Positions 10,205-24,589 of a stretch of 64,000 bases of DNA are shown here, piece after piece (position 1 is the stretch's first letter; each line of letters begins with the position of its first letter). The position numbers were made by a program, and so were the translations under genes. The notes below the pieces were generated by a model. The model made no database searches. It was not told where the DNA came from and worked only from the letters and a program-made list of their open reading frames with translations. This DNA is from Anoplopoma fimbria. Lineage: Eukaryota > Chordata > Actinopteri > Perciformes > Anoplopomatidae. The DNA lies in assembly GCF_027596085.1 (NCBI RefSeq), contig NC_072463.1, forward strand, positions 1,184,692 through 1,248,691, written 5' to 3'.

Positions 10205-10430
10205 TAAACAGGCCCTATTCTGATATTTTCCGGCTGCATATTTTTGTCTCCAGTTACAACATGTTTACATGCGTTAATGCTCATAATCACCTCTTCTCAC
10301 CCTCTCTCTGAAACGCTCCGTTGTAGCGCTAGCTCCTCCCTCCAGAAAGCAAAGTCTGCTCTGATTGGTCAGCTAGCCCGCTCTGTTGTGATTGGTCAAC
10401 GTTTCACATTTCAAAAAACGTCCTCCCGTC
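10205..10430 (+). mobile_element. Probable dispersed fish repeat with CCAAT-box-like words
   Basis: The stretch around GAAACGCTCCGTT, GCAAAGTCTGCTCTGATTGG and TGTGATTGGTCAACG resembles a repeat I have met often in percomorph sequences. Only one copy is in the window, so this call rests on memory. GATTGG occurs twice. Confidence 0.4.
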
Positions 10431-10486
10431 TCTCTCTTTTGTTGTTTGAGGGCCAAACTAGCCGGAAGGAGTTTTCCTTCACTTCC

Positions 10487-10585
10487 GTAACATTGTGACC
10501 TCATAAAGTTACATTGTGACCTCATAAAGTTACATTGTGACCTTATGACCTCATAAAGTTACATTATGACCTCATAAAGTTACAG
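10487..10585. repeat. 24 bp tandem repeat (about 4 copies)
   Basis: The unit TGTGACCTCATAAAGTTACA recurs with a 24 bp period; one copy has an inserted CTTATGAC segment and one reads ATTATGACC. Confidence 0.9.
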
Positions 10586-10654
10586 AAGTGAAGGAGAGAA
10601 TCGGGTTTCGGCAACAAAACTACTTATTTAGTTAAAGATTTTGGTTTGGTGTAC

Positions 10655-10740
10655 AGCTTTTCTACGTCACTCCCCCTCAGTCAAAATATGGTCACTTCTG
10701 TTCACTGGCTGCAAAAAAAACAAGATGGCGACGTCAAACG
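10655..10740 (+). mobile_element. Fragment of interspersed repeat A
   Basis: Reverse-complement relative of 62740-62810 and 32120-32180: CTACGTCACTCC, CCTCAGTC, ATATGGTCACTTC, TGTTCACTGG, TGCAAAAA and ATGGCGAC occur in the same order. Only the non-CTCF end of the element is present. Confidence 0.6.
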
Positions 10741-11242
10741 CTGAACTCGAGGTTTCTTGAAAAGTATTAATGCCATGAAAGAAGAATACTTTTTGCACTA
10801 AAAGTAAATTAGAATGTGACCAATCTTATACCAAAAAAATCAATGTTTTACTCCACATAGTCGTCAGTTAATCATATGAGAACTAAGAGGAATGATATGA
10901 AGGACGTCAGGCTCAGAGAAGGAGAACCGTTTGGATTAAATATTAACAGTGAGGAAGACGATAAAACAGGAAGGATGAATAAGAGATGGAGAACACGAAG
11001 AGGAGGAAGAAACAAAGAGGAAGATGTGGACTTAATGTAGGAAAACCCTCAAAGAGCAGAGAGTCTGAAGCTGTGATGGTGGAAATCACTCCTCGTCCTG
11101 ATTGGCTCCCACCAGCGGACGACTGTTGAATCAAACTCACCCGCAGGCCGGATAAAAGCCTCTTAAAGCCTGGAGGAGCGCTCGCTTAGCTGTCCCAGAG
11201 GACGCAGGTGGGTGGGAACACCTGCCTGATCGCCTAAAGCCA

Positions 11243-12155
<913 letters not shown>

Positions 12156-12164
12156 GACGGATTA

Positions 12165-12768
12165 AGAGGAGGAAGAGAGAGAGAGAGAGACAGACAGGGA
12201 GCAAGAAAGAGAGACAGGGAGAGAGAGAGAGAGAGACAGACAGGGAGCAAGAAAGAGAGACAGGGAGAGAGACAGACAGACAGAGCAAGAAAGAGAGAGG
12301 GAGGGAGAGAGAGAGACAGACAGACAGAAGGGAGAGAGAGACAAGAGCAAGAAAGAGAGAGAGACAGACAGGGAGGGAGAGAGGAGAAAGACAGGGAGGG
12401 AGGGAGAGGGAGAAGGAGGGAGAGAGAGACAGACAGGGAGGGAGGGAGAGAGAGACAGAGAGGAGGGACAGACAGGGAGGAGAGACAGGAGGAGAGAGAG
12501 AGAGAGACAGACAGGGAGGAGGGAGAGAGAGACAGACAGACAGACAGGAAGGGAGAGAGAGAGAGACAGAGAGACAGACAGGAAGGGAGAGAGAGAGAGA
12601 CAGACAGGGAAGGGAGAGAGAGAGAGACAGACAGACAGGAAGGGAGAGAGAAAGAGACAGACAGACAGGAGGGAGAGGAGAGAGACAGAGAGGGAGAGGG
12701 AGAGACAGACAGAGAGGGAGACAGAGGGAGACAGACAGAGGGAGAGAGACAGACAGAGAGGGAGACAG
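12165..12768. repeat. 600 bp purine-rich GA/GACAGACAGG array
   Basis: (GA)n with recurring GACAGACAGGGAG and GCAAGAAAGAGAGAC modules; almost all purine plus C on the + strand. The 268-residue open frame through it is a translation of the repeat, not a gene. Confidence 0.93.
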
Positions 12769-12916
12769 GCCTGTGGTGGTGGTTAGTTTTGGCAAACTTT
12801 CAGAAACAACAGAAAAACCACAAAGTTGGCTTTGTCTCCCAAACACTCCCCCCCTCCTCCCTCCTCTTCCTCCACCGAGGGTGAAATAACACAATAAAAT
12901 GTCCCTTTACCCCGTT

Positions 12917-12917
<1 letters not shown>

Positions 12918-12968
<51 letters not shown>
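12918..12968. repeat. (GA)n microsatellite
   Basis: About 25 GA units. Confidence 0.95.
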
Positions 12969-12970
<2 letters not shown>

Positions 12971-13151
12971 TTGGCAGTGGTTCGGTGTTTCTTTCCTGAC
13001 GTGTTGTTAGGAAACGACTCGAGACGCTTAAACAGCCCAAAGAAAAAAGAAAAAGAAGCTTTTTAAGTTTTGAGTTCTGGTCCGGCTTCCCCTCTGTGAT
13101 TTCACCAGATTGGTTTTGTCCAGACATGCATGTAAACACGGTAATCAGAGA

Positions 13152-13190
13152 GAAGAAGAAGAAGAAGAAGAAGAAGAAGAAGAGAAGAAG
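13152..13190. repeat. (AAG)n microsatellite
   Basis: About 12 AAG triplets. Confidence 0.9.
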
Positions 13191-13340
13191 ATGTCTGAGT
13201 GAAAATTGCTTTCCCTTTTTTTTTTTCTCAAACTAAATTTACATTTGTCTCTGTGGAGGAGAAATGCATAGAAAACGTCTCCGTCTGCAGCAGTTTGTTA
13301 CCAAATAACAATGTGTAAATATTCTGCTGCTCTCCGCTCC

Positions 13341-13463
<123 letters not shown>

Positions 13464-13754
13464 TTTTTTGTCCCAGATGGAGAAAACGTATGAAAATGTA
13501 AATTACGCCGTTTTTGTTTTTTTCCCGGCGGCTGAAATCACAAAGGTGTTGTTAGGAACGTTTTTCTCATTTTACATAAACTAATGCTGTTTGTGTTTCA
13601 GCCTCCATGTTGCTTGTGACAGAGTGAACTCTGGTCTGTTTATGTGACGCACAGCTCTGCTTACAAAGACAAACTGTTACTCTGAATGAGGAGAAGTGTT
13701 CTCAAGGCCTCCATGAGCTGGACGAGAACTAGTTTAAGTGTGGAGTTTGTATTA

Positions 13755-13980
13755 TATTCCTCATCCTCGTTTATCCTCTCTCTCCTCTCCTCTCCTATCT
13801 GTCCAGCTCCTCTCTCTCACCTCTCTCTCTCCTTCCTCATCTCTTTTCTCTCCTCCTTCCTCTTCTCTTGTTCCTCCTCTCCTCTTTTCTTTCCTACCTT
13901 CTCTTCACTCTTCCTTCCTCTCTCCTCTCTCATCTCTCTCCTCCTCCCCTCCTCCTCCTCTCCTCCTCTCCTCCTCCTGT
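13755..13980. repeat. Polypyrimidine tract (CTC/TCC-rich)
   Basis: About 225 bases dominated by C and T on the + strand. Confidence 0.85.
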
Positions 13981-14095
13981 AGACAGAGGATGTAATCAGC
14001 TCAGACCTGCTGACTCGGCAGCTTCCCACCTCAGGACCAATATCTACCTGTCCTTGAGAACACACACTTCAATTATACGACACCTTAGATTGGTT

Positions 14096-14207
<112 letters not shown>

Positions 14208-14305
14208 TTCCATCTCTATATTACTCTTTTCTCACTTTTGTGTTATTTCTTTCTTCTTCTCTTTCTCTTTTTGTCGTTCCTTCTTCTTTCATTCTTTTGT
14301 TATTG

Positions 14306-14342
<37 letters not shown>

Positions 14343-14399
14343 ACCCCTCCATCCTTTCTTGCTTGTTCATGTTGATTCACATTCAGAGTTAACAGTAAA

Positions 14400-14935
14400 A
14401 AACGTGATCGCTGCCTTTGAGTTGACTCGACGTTTTCATCTCCTCCTCTCCTTTGTTGAATATTCTTCTTTAGAGGAGAGAAACATCTTAATTTAACTTT
14501 AAATGTCTAAAAAAAGAGTTGATAACTTTGGCAAACATCAACAGTTGATTATGTCCATTCTTTCATCTCTTTTAAGTGATACATTTAGTTTCTCCATTTA
14601 AAAAGGCTACTTTGTCCACAAGAGCAGGGTCGTATAGATATGGATGCTGTTAAAGTTTAGTTCAGTAACAACAACACTGAGTCCAAATCCAAAGAATAGT
14701 CGCTGAAATTGTGATGCATTCATCCATTCATGCATTTTATTTTGCATAAAAGCTTTAAGCATAAAAAAGAAAATCAAATTAAAACCAATTTTCAAAAGTT
14801 AGTTTTTGTCATTTTATTGTGAAAAACACTTTACGATGAAATTTAAGATGCAGTTAAACATAGTAAAGATAGTAAACTAAATACAAACAGTGTATCTTTG
14901 TAAGTATTGAGACAAACAGTAACACTTTTTGGTTC
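14400..14935. other. AT-rich single-copy intron, nothing recognised
   Basis: No frame, RNA gene or repeat recognised. Confidence 0.5.
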
Positions 14936-14940
14936 TGCAG

Positions 14941-15360
<420 letters not shown>

Positions 15361-15413
15361 TTATGTTTATTGATGCATGTGTGTTTTTTTTTTTCACATG
15401 AAATGTCCGTCTG

Positions 15414-15925
15414 TCCTTCTCTTCCTCCTCCTCTACTTCCTCCCTCTCCTCTGCTCTCATTACCTCCTCTCGTCTCCTCTCCTCTGCTCTCATCTCCTCC
15501 TCTCTCATTACCTCTCGTCTCCTCTCCTCTGCTCTCATTACCTCCTCTCGTCTCCTCTCCTCTGCTCTCATTACCTCCTCTCGTCTCCTCTCGTCTCCTC
15601 TCCTCTGCTCTCATTACCTCCTCTCGTCTCCTCTCCTCTGTCTCTCTCCTCTGCTCTCATTACCTCCTCTCGTCTCCTCTCCTCTGCTCTCATTACCTCC
15701 TCTCGTCTCCTCTCCTCTGCTCTCATTACCTCCTCTCGTCTCCTCTCCTCTGCTCTCATTACCTCCTCCGTCTCTCTCCTCTCCTCTGCTCTCTCATCTA
15801 CTCTCCTCCTCTCTCCTCTCCTCTGTCTCCCTCTCCTCTCCTCTCGTCTCCTCTCCTCTGCTCTCATTACTCCTCCTCGTCTCCTCTCCTCTGCTCTCAT
15901 TACCTCCTCTCGTCTCCTCTATGCC
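15414..15925. repeat. Pyrimidine-rich minisatellite, 33-38 bp unit
   Basis: The phrase GCTCTCATTACCTCCTCTCG followed by TCTCCTCTCCTCT recurs about ten times with variable CTCCTC spacers. It is nearly free of purines on the + strand except for the ATTA and G positions. Open frames through it on both strands are repeat translations. Confidence 0.93.
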
Positions 15926-16147
15926 CCGGTGCGGTCACCTGTTTTGCCCCCGTAGGCAGGAAGGAGACCCGGGGGTGAAATGAAGTATTGATTATTCTCT
16001 GTTGGACAGAGAGGAGGGGGGAGGAGGGGTGAGGTCGAGGAGAGACACCTCAGTCAGAAGGATAAGTGATGCATCAGAGGAAACACTGAAAACAATCTGT
16101 CTGATGTAGTTTATTTTAAAACACCGTCTGGCTGCCACAAATATATT

Positions 16148-16225
16148 CATCCGCCGCTGAAAATAGTCCCCAACCAATGCTCTATTTCCTCCTGTTTGTT
16201 TTACATGAAAACTACAGTGAGCAAG
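16148..16225 (+). mobile_element. Interspersed repeat C, copy with (TG)n
   Basis: CCGCCGCTGAAAATAGTCCC, CAACCAATG, CTATTTCCTCCTGTTTGTTT, then AAAACTACA. The same word order is at 20621-20706 (+), 46490-46590 (-) and 34095-34175 (-). A (TG)n follows 12 bases later. Confidence 0.75.
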
Positions 16226-16231
16226 CTCTCT

Positions 16232-16520
<289 letters not shown>

Positions 16521-16529
16521 GTTTAAGAT

Positions 16530-17150
16530 TACCGTGGTTCTCATGTTGAATGAGTCGTTGATACTATTTGATATTTACAAAGTGTAAGTACATTCGTCTG
16601 CTGATAGGTGTTTAGAAAACCAACAGAAATCTGCTTTAAATATTATGTATTGTTTAAAAGTTATATCCATTAATATTTAACATTTGTAATTGAAACTTCA
16701 GGCCTCATTATTATTTATTATATGGCAGGGAAATAAAAAACATTCTTTTTTTGCAAAATGTCAGAAACAGAAAGCCCCACATTTATAGCTTCATTCCAAC
16801 AAACTTCTTCCTGTCTGCTTTAATGTTTTCTCTAAACAAATCACTCCAGTTTGTACATATCTGACAAAAAAACACATATTTTTGTATTCCGCACAAGAAT
16901 GTGTAATATCAAACTCAGTACAAAAAACCCGAAATAACAACAATCAAAACGAGATGTAAGTTCGAGGTTTTCTTGAGCTTTCAACCGTATTTCATAGTCT
17001 TCTTTCATCCTCTCTATCTGATGATGACAATGGTTGAAAGCTCTGGAAAGAGCTTAACAGTGAACCTGAATGACTTTGTTGTTTGTTGTGGAATATATGA
17101 AGTTTAGAATCTCTATTTTTATGCAGTTTTTCACTCGTTAAACGTTCTGT
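16530..17150. other. AT-rich single-copy intron, nothing recognised
   Basis: No gene or repeat recognised. Confidence 0.5.
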
Positions 17151-17159
17151 AGAACACCT

Positions 17160-17235
17160 CTCTGCTCAGCTTATGTCGCCTGTGTTGGGATTTGAACCGG
17201 CAACCCTATATTGACACGCTTGTCTCTGTCACCTT
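17160..17235 (-). mobile_element. Possible tRNA-derived SINE fragment
   Basis: GGGATTTGAACCGGCAACCC is the reverse complement of a word close to a tRNA B box (GGTTCAAATCC) in the GGTTGCCGGTTC setting common in fish SINEs. No cloverleaf and no clear A box, so not a tRNA gene. Confidence 0.35.
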
Positions 17236-17405
17236 CAGGCCCCGTCAGCCCCTTTCCCATTCCTCCCCACCTCCCCTCGCCTCACCTCATTGTCGTGGTC
17301 GTTGTTGTTGTTGCTGCTCGTCCATGATGGATCTGCTGCGTGTAATTTCATGCACGTGTCCTCCGGTTATTGATGTCTGTACTTATTCACCCACTTGACT
17401 CCTGC

Positions 17406-17695
<290 letters not shown>

Positions 17696-17699
17696 GCCA

Positions 17700-18290
17700 C
17701 AGGCAGCGCCGTGAATCCTTATTGAGTCTCTGTGACCTTATTTGGAGACACCAGGACGCCTCGTCATCGTCACACGGTGAATTCCAATAAAGTTTTGAAT
17801 TCATTCAAACTCTGCAGCGTTTCCTTCTCTGGTTTGTTTGTCCTGCAGACGAGACATTTGAGCTCTGCTGATGTCCGTTATGAGTGAGGAAGATAACTAC
17901 TACTGCAGGAATCAAACTATCAGTCACAGCCGGTAGCGTATTGACCATGGCCCACTGGCAGACGAGATCACATGACTTTGGTTTTGTTGGTTAACGACGA
18001 GGAGTTGGATACACGAGCAGAGATTTCTACTTTATGAGGCTACTTACCAGAGAAAAAACTCACAAAGTGAGGACTAAAGCTCTAGTTATATTTTGCAGAG
18101 ATGCACATAAATGTGTTCGTAGAGAAAGGCATGATGGGTAACGGCAGGACAAGGCACCAAATATCTTTCTTCATCTTGTCTTTGTCCCGTCTGTTTATGT
18201 CCACAAATCAGAATTATTTCACTTTATTGTTTGTTTCCCCTGTCACTGTGCTGACAGTTCTCTGACACTGTTTCTATCTTAACCTACGTA
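17700..18290. other. Single-copy intron, nothing firm
   Basis: No gene seen. The first 110 bases (CAGCGCCGTGAATCC, CCTTATTTGGAGAC) look unique and could be a short conserved element. Confidence 0.4.
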
Positions 18291-18299
18291 AAGAAACGC

Positions 18300-18600
18300 T
18301 CCATAATTAACCGATGTAACTATGTGTTATAAAACACCAGACTTTCACCCAGGAGACCGCTGTCCGTGTCCCGTCTGAAACCAGAAATCAACGTCATTTC
18401 TGCACTTAAATAACGCTACTTCTGTGAACCTTTTCCTAAACCTAAGCAAGCAGAACTGTTGTCTGAACCCTGCAGAGCCTCACTCATTCTGATCGCTCAT
18501 ATTTGTAGGAAAATGCACAAAAAATGATATATATATATTTTCAAAGATATCATACAAACTGTTGTATTCGTATTCTCTGAACTTGGATGACGTAGATGTC
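18300..18600 (+). mobile_element. Interspersed repeat, family B (decayed)
   Basis: CACCAGACTTTCACCCAGGA, GTGTCCCGTCTGAAACCAGA, CCTTTTCCTAAACCTAAGCA, GTAGGAAAATGCAC and AAAAATGAT match words at 56060-56110, 35700-35860 and 58100-58250 in the same order. Confidence 0.6.
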
Positions 18601-18609
18601 TGTGTCCTG

Positions 18610-19790
18610 ATTTCCTCTATATTATCTTTACATCATGGTTTGCTAAACGTACAACATATATTTATATCCATATATTTATATCCATATATTTATATCCTTG
18701 CACAATCTTCACTCATTTTCTTCAGATTACGTGCAACTTGAAGACACATTTTTCCAGTTTAACTGCTTGGTTATTATACAATTACTGCATAATTGTACAC
18801 TTAATATAGACTTTAATAACACACATATTTTAACATACTCTTATATTGAGGGTTTGTGTATCATATTCAATCTAAAATTTTCATTTTTCTATATTTACAT
18901 TATGTCTTTATACTAGTGTTTATTTCATGCAACGATTACCCAGTATACGTGCCAGCACCTTCATATATCGCTAACATTCCTGCAGTGGACTCAGGTGGAC
19001 GGCTGATCTACAGTAGAACACTGATCATGTCTGCAGACTGATGTTCTGCTTGTTGTCCAGATGTTGAGATAAACTGCTGCTGTTTCCTCCTTAACCTGTG
19101 AGGCTTTTATTGAGTTTGAGACAAGGAGAGTTCTCAGAGTCTGCTGGAGGAACATGTAGAACCGCTCTGGATCGTTAACCGCTAATACTCTGGGTTTTAC
19201 TCATTTAGAACCAGGTGTGATGCCAGGTCATCATAAACCAACGCTACATGGCATCAGCACTCAAAACCCTCTTTGGGATAAATGTTGAACCTTCTTCAGC
19301 TTCACTAAAAACATCTAGTAGACCACAGAAGAAGACGGGGACATCCCATCATGCTCCATTAACAGACTGGTTTCCATGCTCGCTGTGGTTGGTTTGTAAA
19401 TGTTAGTTTGTCATAAAAAGTCAAAGCGTTGATCGGACTTCTTCTCTCTCCGTGTTTCTGCAGAGCACAGCGTCCGATGATCCAAACTCATCTCATTAAT
19501 AAAATATTAAATGTTTTTTGAGCTCAAACAGAAGACGTTAACGTTCAGCTGATGTTTCCATTTTCTGTTTGAAGATTCAGGATTCAACAGTGTAGCAGCA
19601 TTTCATGCAATAAGATGGAAATGAGTGTCTCTTTAACATAACGTACAGCATCAACGCCGCTCTGAAAGTTAAAATATCTTCTCAGGAATTAAAAGAAGCA
19701 GTTTTGTGTTTTTCACCAGATCTCATAATTTAGTTTGATCACTTAAAGCCGAGTAAGAAATCAATAAAACCAGGAATTACAGCTATAAGT
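18610..19790. other. Single-copy intron
   Basis: Contains a short ATATATTTATATCC repeat (three units, 18655-18698). Otherwise no gene or repeat recognised. Confidence 0.5.
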
Positions 19791-19849
19791 CTATTTATGT
19801 TTGTCTTAATGTGTAAGGTGTGTGTGTGGCAGGTTCAAGGTGGTATTAG

Positions 19850-20168
<319 letters not shown>

Positions 20169-20514
20169 ACAGTTTGGTAATGAATTCTTCGGTGGACGAG
20201 GAGAGAAACCGGAAGTGTGAGAGAAACACAGACGGTCAGTTTACAGAAGAACAGAGAAAAAGATGGAAGTCAATGGAAGATGTAGCTCAATGCTAACAAA
20301 CAGAGAGTTTATAGTTGGTGTTTGAATTCAAATCTAATAAAAATAATATATCATTGTCCCAGATGTAAAGAATCATTAGGCCAGTTACCTTAGTTTCTTA
20401 TCAAAACATCTTCTGCAGATCCAAACCATCTACTAACAAATATCATCTGTATATTACAGCTTAATGTCTCATTGACCTCCATTAAAACTCATCAAAGAGC
20501 CTCAATGTTGATGC

Positions 20515-20516
<2 letters not shown>

Positions 20517-20560
<44 letters not shown>

Positions 20561-20561
20561 C
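20517..20561. repeat. (ATC)n microsatellite
   Basis: About 14 ATC triplets. Confidence 0.93.
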
Positions 20562-20620
20562 ACACACTGTTATTTATTCTCACTCAATCCAACATACAAA
20601 TAATCACTAAAGCACCACAT

Positions 20621-20706
20621 GTGGATTCATCTGCCACAGAAAATAGTCCCCAACAAAAGTCCCTATTTCCTCCTGTTTGTTTGATTAAAAACTACAATAA
20701 ACAGAT
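20621..20706 (+). mobile_element. Interspersed repeat C
   Basis: ATGTGGATTCATCTGCCACA, GAAAATAGTCCCCAAC, CCTATTTCCTCCTGTTTGTT, then TTAAAAACTACAATAAACAG. Slightly longer on both sides than the 16148 copy. Confidence 0.75.
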
Positions 20707-21084
20707 GTTTTATGAAATTACTGTTTGTGTTTTTAAAGACTAATGTCCTCAGTAGGAACCAATGGGCTTTGAGCTGAGAGACACAAACAGGAAGTCACAA
20801 AAGCACTGAGAGACAAACTAACATGTCATTGGTTTGCCCATTTTTTTCATAAAAAATAAATAAATACTTTAAAAACTAAATATATATAGAAAGATGCATT
20901 ATCCTTAAAAAAAACTTATATATAGAAATATAAAGAATACAAAATAAGGATAAAAATAAAGGACATAATATGGTGAAAAATTAGAGGACGTGTGATTATC
21001 CTCATATATTCACCTTCATTTCCTCTTCAACACCTTCCTGTCATCACATTCCCCCCCTCCCCCTTTCCCCCCCCCCCTCCCCGT

Positions 21085-21265
21085 CTGTCTCTGTTTATTG
21101 GCAGCATATGCTTTTTCTGCGTTCGGCCAAATTAAAGGGAGATTCCATTAATTTTTCAGCGTGGCTCCTCGGCCCCGTCGAGGTGAATTTGCATTTCATA
21201 TCTCGCAGCTTAGCGGACGCTCGTTAAAAAACAGAAATGCTGAAATTGTAAATTGCAGAAAGTTT
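21085..21265. promoter_or_regulatory. Single-copy island with octamer, candidate enhancer
   Basis: Unique sequence between a C-rich run and a poly-T. It contains TTATTGGCAGCATATG, CCATTAATTTTTCAGCG, an ATTTGCAT octamer at 21187-21194, CATATCTCGCAGC and CGCTCGTTAAAAA. Dense homeodomain/POU words with no open frame are typical of conserved developmental elements. Conservation not tested. Confidence 0.4.
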
Positions 21266-21339
21266 TTTTTTTTTTTTTTTTTTCTTCTTCGGAAAAAAAT
21301 CAAAGTGCAGTCACTCAGTTTTTTTTTTACTCTCTCCTC

Positions 21340-21341
<2 letters not shown>

Positions 21342-21437
<96 letters not shown>

Positions 21438-21536
21438 TATACGTGCCGTTGTACACAAACACATGCAGGAAAATACTTAAACTTCTGCACACACAAACCA
21501 ACGTATGCATCCTTATAGACACACACTCCTCTTCTC

Positions 21537-21601
<65 letters not shown>
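21342..21601. repeat. (CA)n and (TG)n inverted pair
   Basis: CA about 21342-21436, TG about 21539-21601; about 100 unique bases between. A (CT)n follows at 21780-21834. Confidence 0.97.
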
Positions 21602-21602
<1 letters not shown>

Positions 21603-21609
21603 GTGTGTG

Positions 21610-21775
21610 TGTGTCTATAGGTGTGTACGTTGTTGTTAATTGGAGTGTGAGGTCCATGACAGCTATCAGCGGCTCATTCACTACATTAATGAGAATGATA
21701 GCAGCTTTAAAAAGACTGTTCCACACTCTGACCAAACTCATTAACACCGGCTCGCATTTAAATACACCCCTCTCC
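21610..21775. promoter_or_regulatory. Single-copy island, candidate enhancer
   Basis: Contains TGTTGTTAATTGGAGTG, CATGACAGCTATCAGCGG (TGACAG is a TALE-homeodomain type word), CTACATTAATGAGAATGATA and CATTTAAATACACC. No open frame and no repeat relative in the window. Confidence 0.38.
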
Positions 21776-21777
21776 TC

Positions 21778-21834
<57 letters not shown>

Positions 21835-21837
<3 letters not shown>

Positions 21838-22400
21838 TCCATCTCTCTCTTCTTATCCTTCTTATTTCCAGCTCCTGTTCTTTCTATCGTTCTCTTTCCT
21901 GTCTCCTCTTCTTTCCATCTCTTCACACATTCACTCATTTCTCCTCCCCTCTCTCGTTCGTTCCCTCCTGGCTTTGTTCTTTCTCTGCGTCCGTTAACTT
22001 CCCTTCCTCACTTCTTCTCATGCTTTCCCCCTTTATTACCTGCCATTTTCTTTTCCCATGTTCCTCATCCTTTTTTTTTGTCTTTCTCTCTGATACTTCG
22101 ACTCAGCAAATTCTGAACATTGATTTTTATGCCAATTTTCCGCAAATCTTAAAAGGAAGGCAGGTGTGTTTGTATTGCACCTTTTGCTAATAATTCAAAG
22201 TGCAAAAGAAACACAAGGAAATATAAAGAAAGAAAGTAAGCAGAGTAAGAATAGAATTATAATCATGACCAGATTCGCTCAATAAGATCAGTATCGCGTT
22301 AACACCGGTCACTTTTATAACTAAACAAATGTTTAATGAGATCTTGAATGAGATTTTCTTGCTTCTGGAACAGAACCCATGAATCCCCTTCTTTTCAGAT
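21835..22400. other. Pyrimidine-rich then AT-rich intron
   Basis: C/T-rich to about 22090, then AT-rich. Nothing recognised. Confidence 0.5.
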
Positions 22401-22520
22401 CTCTATGGGTGCAACTACAACTATTTTGATTAGTGATTAACTTGACGATTATCACTTCAACTAATCGATTATCAATCTGAGAAATAGAAAAAAAGCTTAA
22501 TTTGATTATTTTCAACATAT
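22400..22520. mobile_element. Probable dispersed fish repeat (ATCGATTA type)
   Basis: GGGTGCAACTACAACTATTT, TGATTAGTGATTAACTTGAC, CAACTAATCGATTATCAA. A sequence of this sort (gctgcaactaacgatta...) is very common in percomorph genomes from memory; the 30690-31060 stretch is a related copy. Confidence 0.5.
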
Positions 22521-23195
22521 TCCTCGTCTTCTTTTACGATGCATTCACAATAAAACAATTCAATTAGATAGAAGGACTGTGGGGGTGCAGCCATTCACTC
22601 GTAATTAAAAAGAAAAAGTAACGGATAAATATTTAATCAGATATTGATCAAGTTTCTGTTGTGAAATGAAAACGTATTGACTTCATTGAATTATTTTAAT
22701 AATTTCAGCTAATAGCGTCTCTGGTGGATTTGTGTTAGTTTTGACTCAAAAACATTCCAGGTTGATTGACAGTGTAGCCAGGAGTTAGCCTTATTAGCTT
22801 CATGAGGGGAGTTAGCTTTACTAAGTGTTAGCTTTTAATTAGCTTTACCAGGGATGTTTGCATCATCAAGTGTTGGCTTTAAACAGATGTTTGCACTTTC
22901 CTCTGTGTCTCGTTGGTCTTCACCTTTCTTCTTCAGACTTACACATTTGCTCTTCTACGCCTCCGCCTCCAGTTCACACACCCGGATGAGCAGAGATTAT
23001 GTCCTGAGCTCTGGTTATCGATGACACAGCGATGTCGTATCTCAAGAATTATTGACGTTATTGACGAAGATCCACGAACAAAGAACTGAAGATTCTTTCA
23101 TCTTGAAGGTTGCTACTGAAAAAAACAGGCCAATCAGAGCTCTGCAGTTTGAAAACACTGCAGCAGACTGTAACCGAGGTCCCTGTGTATTTTCT
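22520..23195. other. AT-rich single-copy intron
   Basis: Contains repeated TTAGC words around 22785-22850 (AGTTAGC / TTAGCTTTA). No gene. Confidence 0.5.
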
Positions 23196-23207
23196 ATTAA
23201 CTTCTCT

Positions 23208-23211
<4 letters not shown>

Positions 23212-23296
<85 letters not shown>

Positions 23297-23368
23297 GTGT
23301 GTGTGGCCAGAGGCAGTCTGAGCTGTGGAGTGTGAAGGCGGTGATGGACTGATCCACTTCCTGCAGCA

Positions 23369-23429
<61 letters not shown>
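23212..23429. repeat. (TG)n and (CA)n inverted pair
   Basis: TG about 23212-23305 and CA about 23371-23429, separated by about 65 bases. Confidence 0.97.
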
Positions 23430-23430
<1 letters not shown>

Positions 23431-23504
23431 TCGTTGGGTTGATGTTTGTTATCTTCCTGTAGTTTTATGAAACATACCGACTGTAACACAAATTAAGAAG
23501 TTGT

Positions 23505-23660
23505 TTAATGGAGCGACTTGAATGTCTGACGGTCTTTTCCTAAACCGAACTGAGCTGTTTCCTGTGGAGATGGAAGTTTATTTTGAAAGGATGGATTCAC
23601 TTAAGGAGCAGTAATTGACACGTGTTGTTGGACTTTAGTAGGAAAACGATAACGATACGT
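23505..23660 (+). mobile_element. Interspersed repeat, family B
   Basis: TCTTTTCCTAAACCGAACTG, AGCTGTTTCCTGTGGAGATG, GAAGTTTATTTTGAAAGGAT, GGACTTTAGTAGGAAAACGA: same order as the 35630 and 58080 copies. Confidence 0.65.
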
Positions 23661-23664
23661 CGAA

Positions 23665-23790
23665 AATATATTTCTATAATAATATAATATATTTCTATAA
23701 TAATATAATATATTTCTATAATAATATAATATATTTCTATAATAATATAATATATTTTAATATATTTTTTCAAAAATATAATATATTTTA
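23665..23790. repeat. 21 bp AT-rich tandem repeat
   Basis: The unit TTTCTATAATAATATAATAT repeats four times at a 21 bp period, followed by TATTTTAATA variants. Confidence 0.92.
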
Positions 23791-23925
23791 ATATATTTTC
23801 ATTTAATTTTGTTCAGTTTGACTTTTTTTGAATTTTTTTTCTGTATAGAAATGTTCTTCCTGATTCAAGATAAGAATACATTTGAGGAGAATCTGATTCA
23901 ATGCCAACTCAAACACAGAGGGGTT

Positions 23926-24201
<276 letters not shown>

Positions 24202-24589
24202 TACTGCAGCATACTTGTTGTCCTCACATGTTCTCACCATAATGGATGATGTAAGTAAACTCTCTCTCTCTCTCTTCTCTGTTATACTTTAAGGTCTCTC
24301 GCCCCTCCTCTCTAGATTCCTTCCCTCTCTTCCTTTCCTAACTGGTCATTTTAGGTTTCATTTGGCTCTCGTCCTCATTTGTGTCGTTCTTAACTTTCTC
24401 TCTTGGTCCGACATCCTCCTTCATTCACATCTTCTGTTTTCCTTTATTAAATATTCTCCTCCTCCCCCCCCCCCCCCGTCAGCATTACTCACCTCAACAA
24501 GAGTAATCCCCCTCTTTAGAATGAAATGAAACTATCAAATGAAATAAAATCATGGAATAAGATGTAAGAAGGTTAAGGCGGATCTCGAC

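Noticed and set aside
17160..17235. Possible tRNA gene (B-box-like GGTTCAAATCC on the minus strand)
   Set aside because: No acceptor stem, A box or cloverleaf could be drawn; kept only as a possible SINE fragment.
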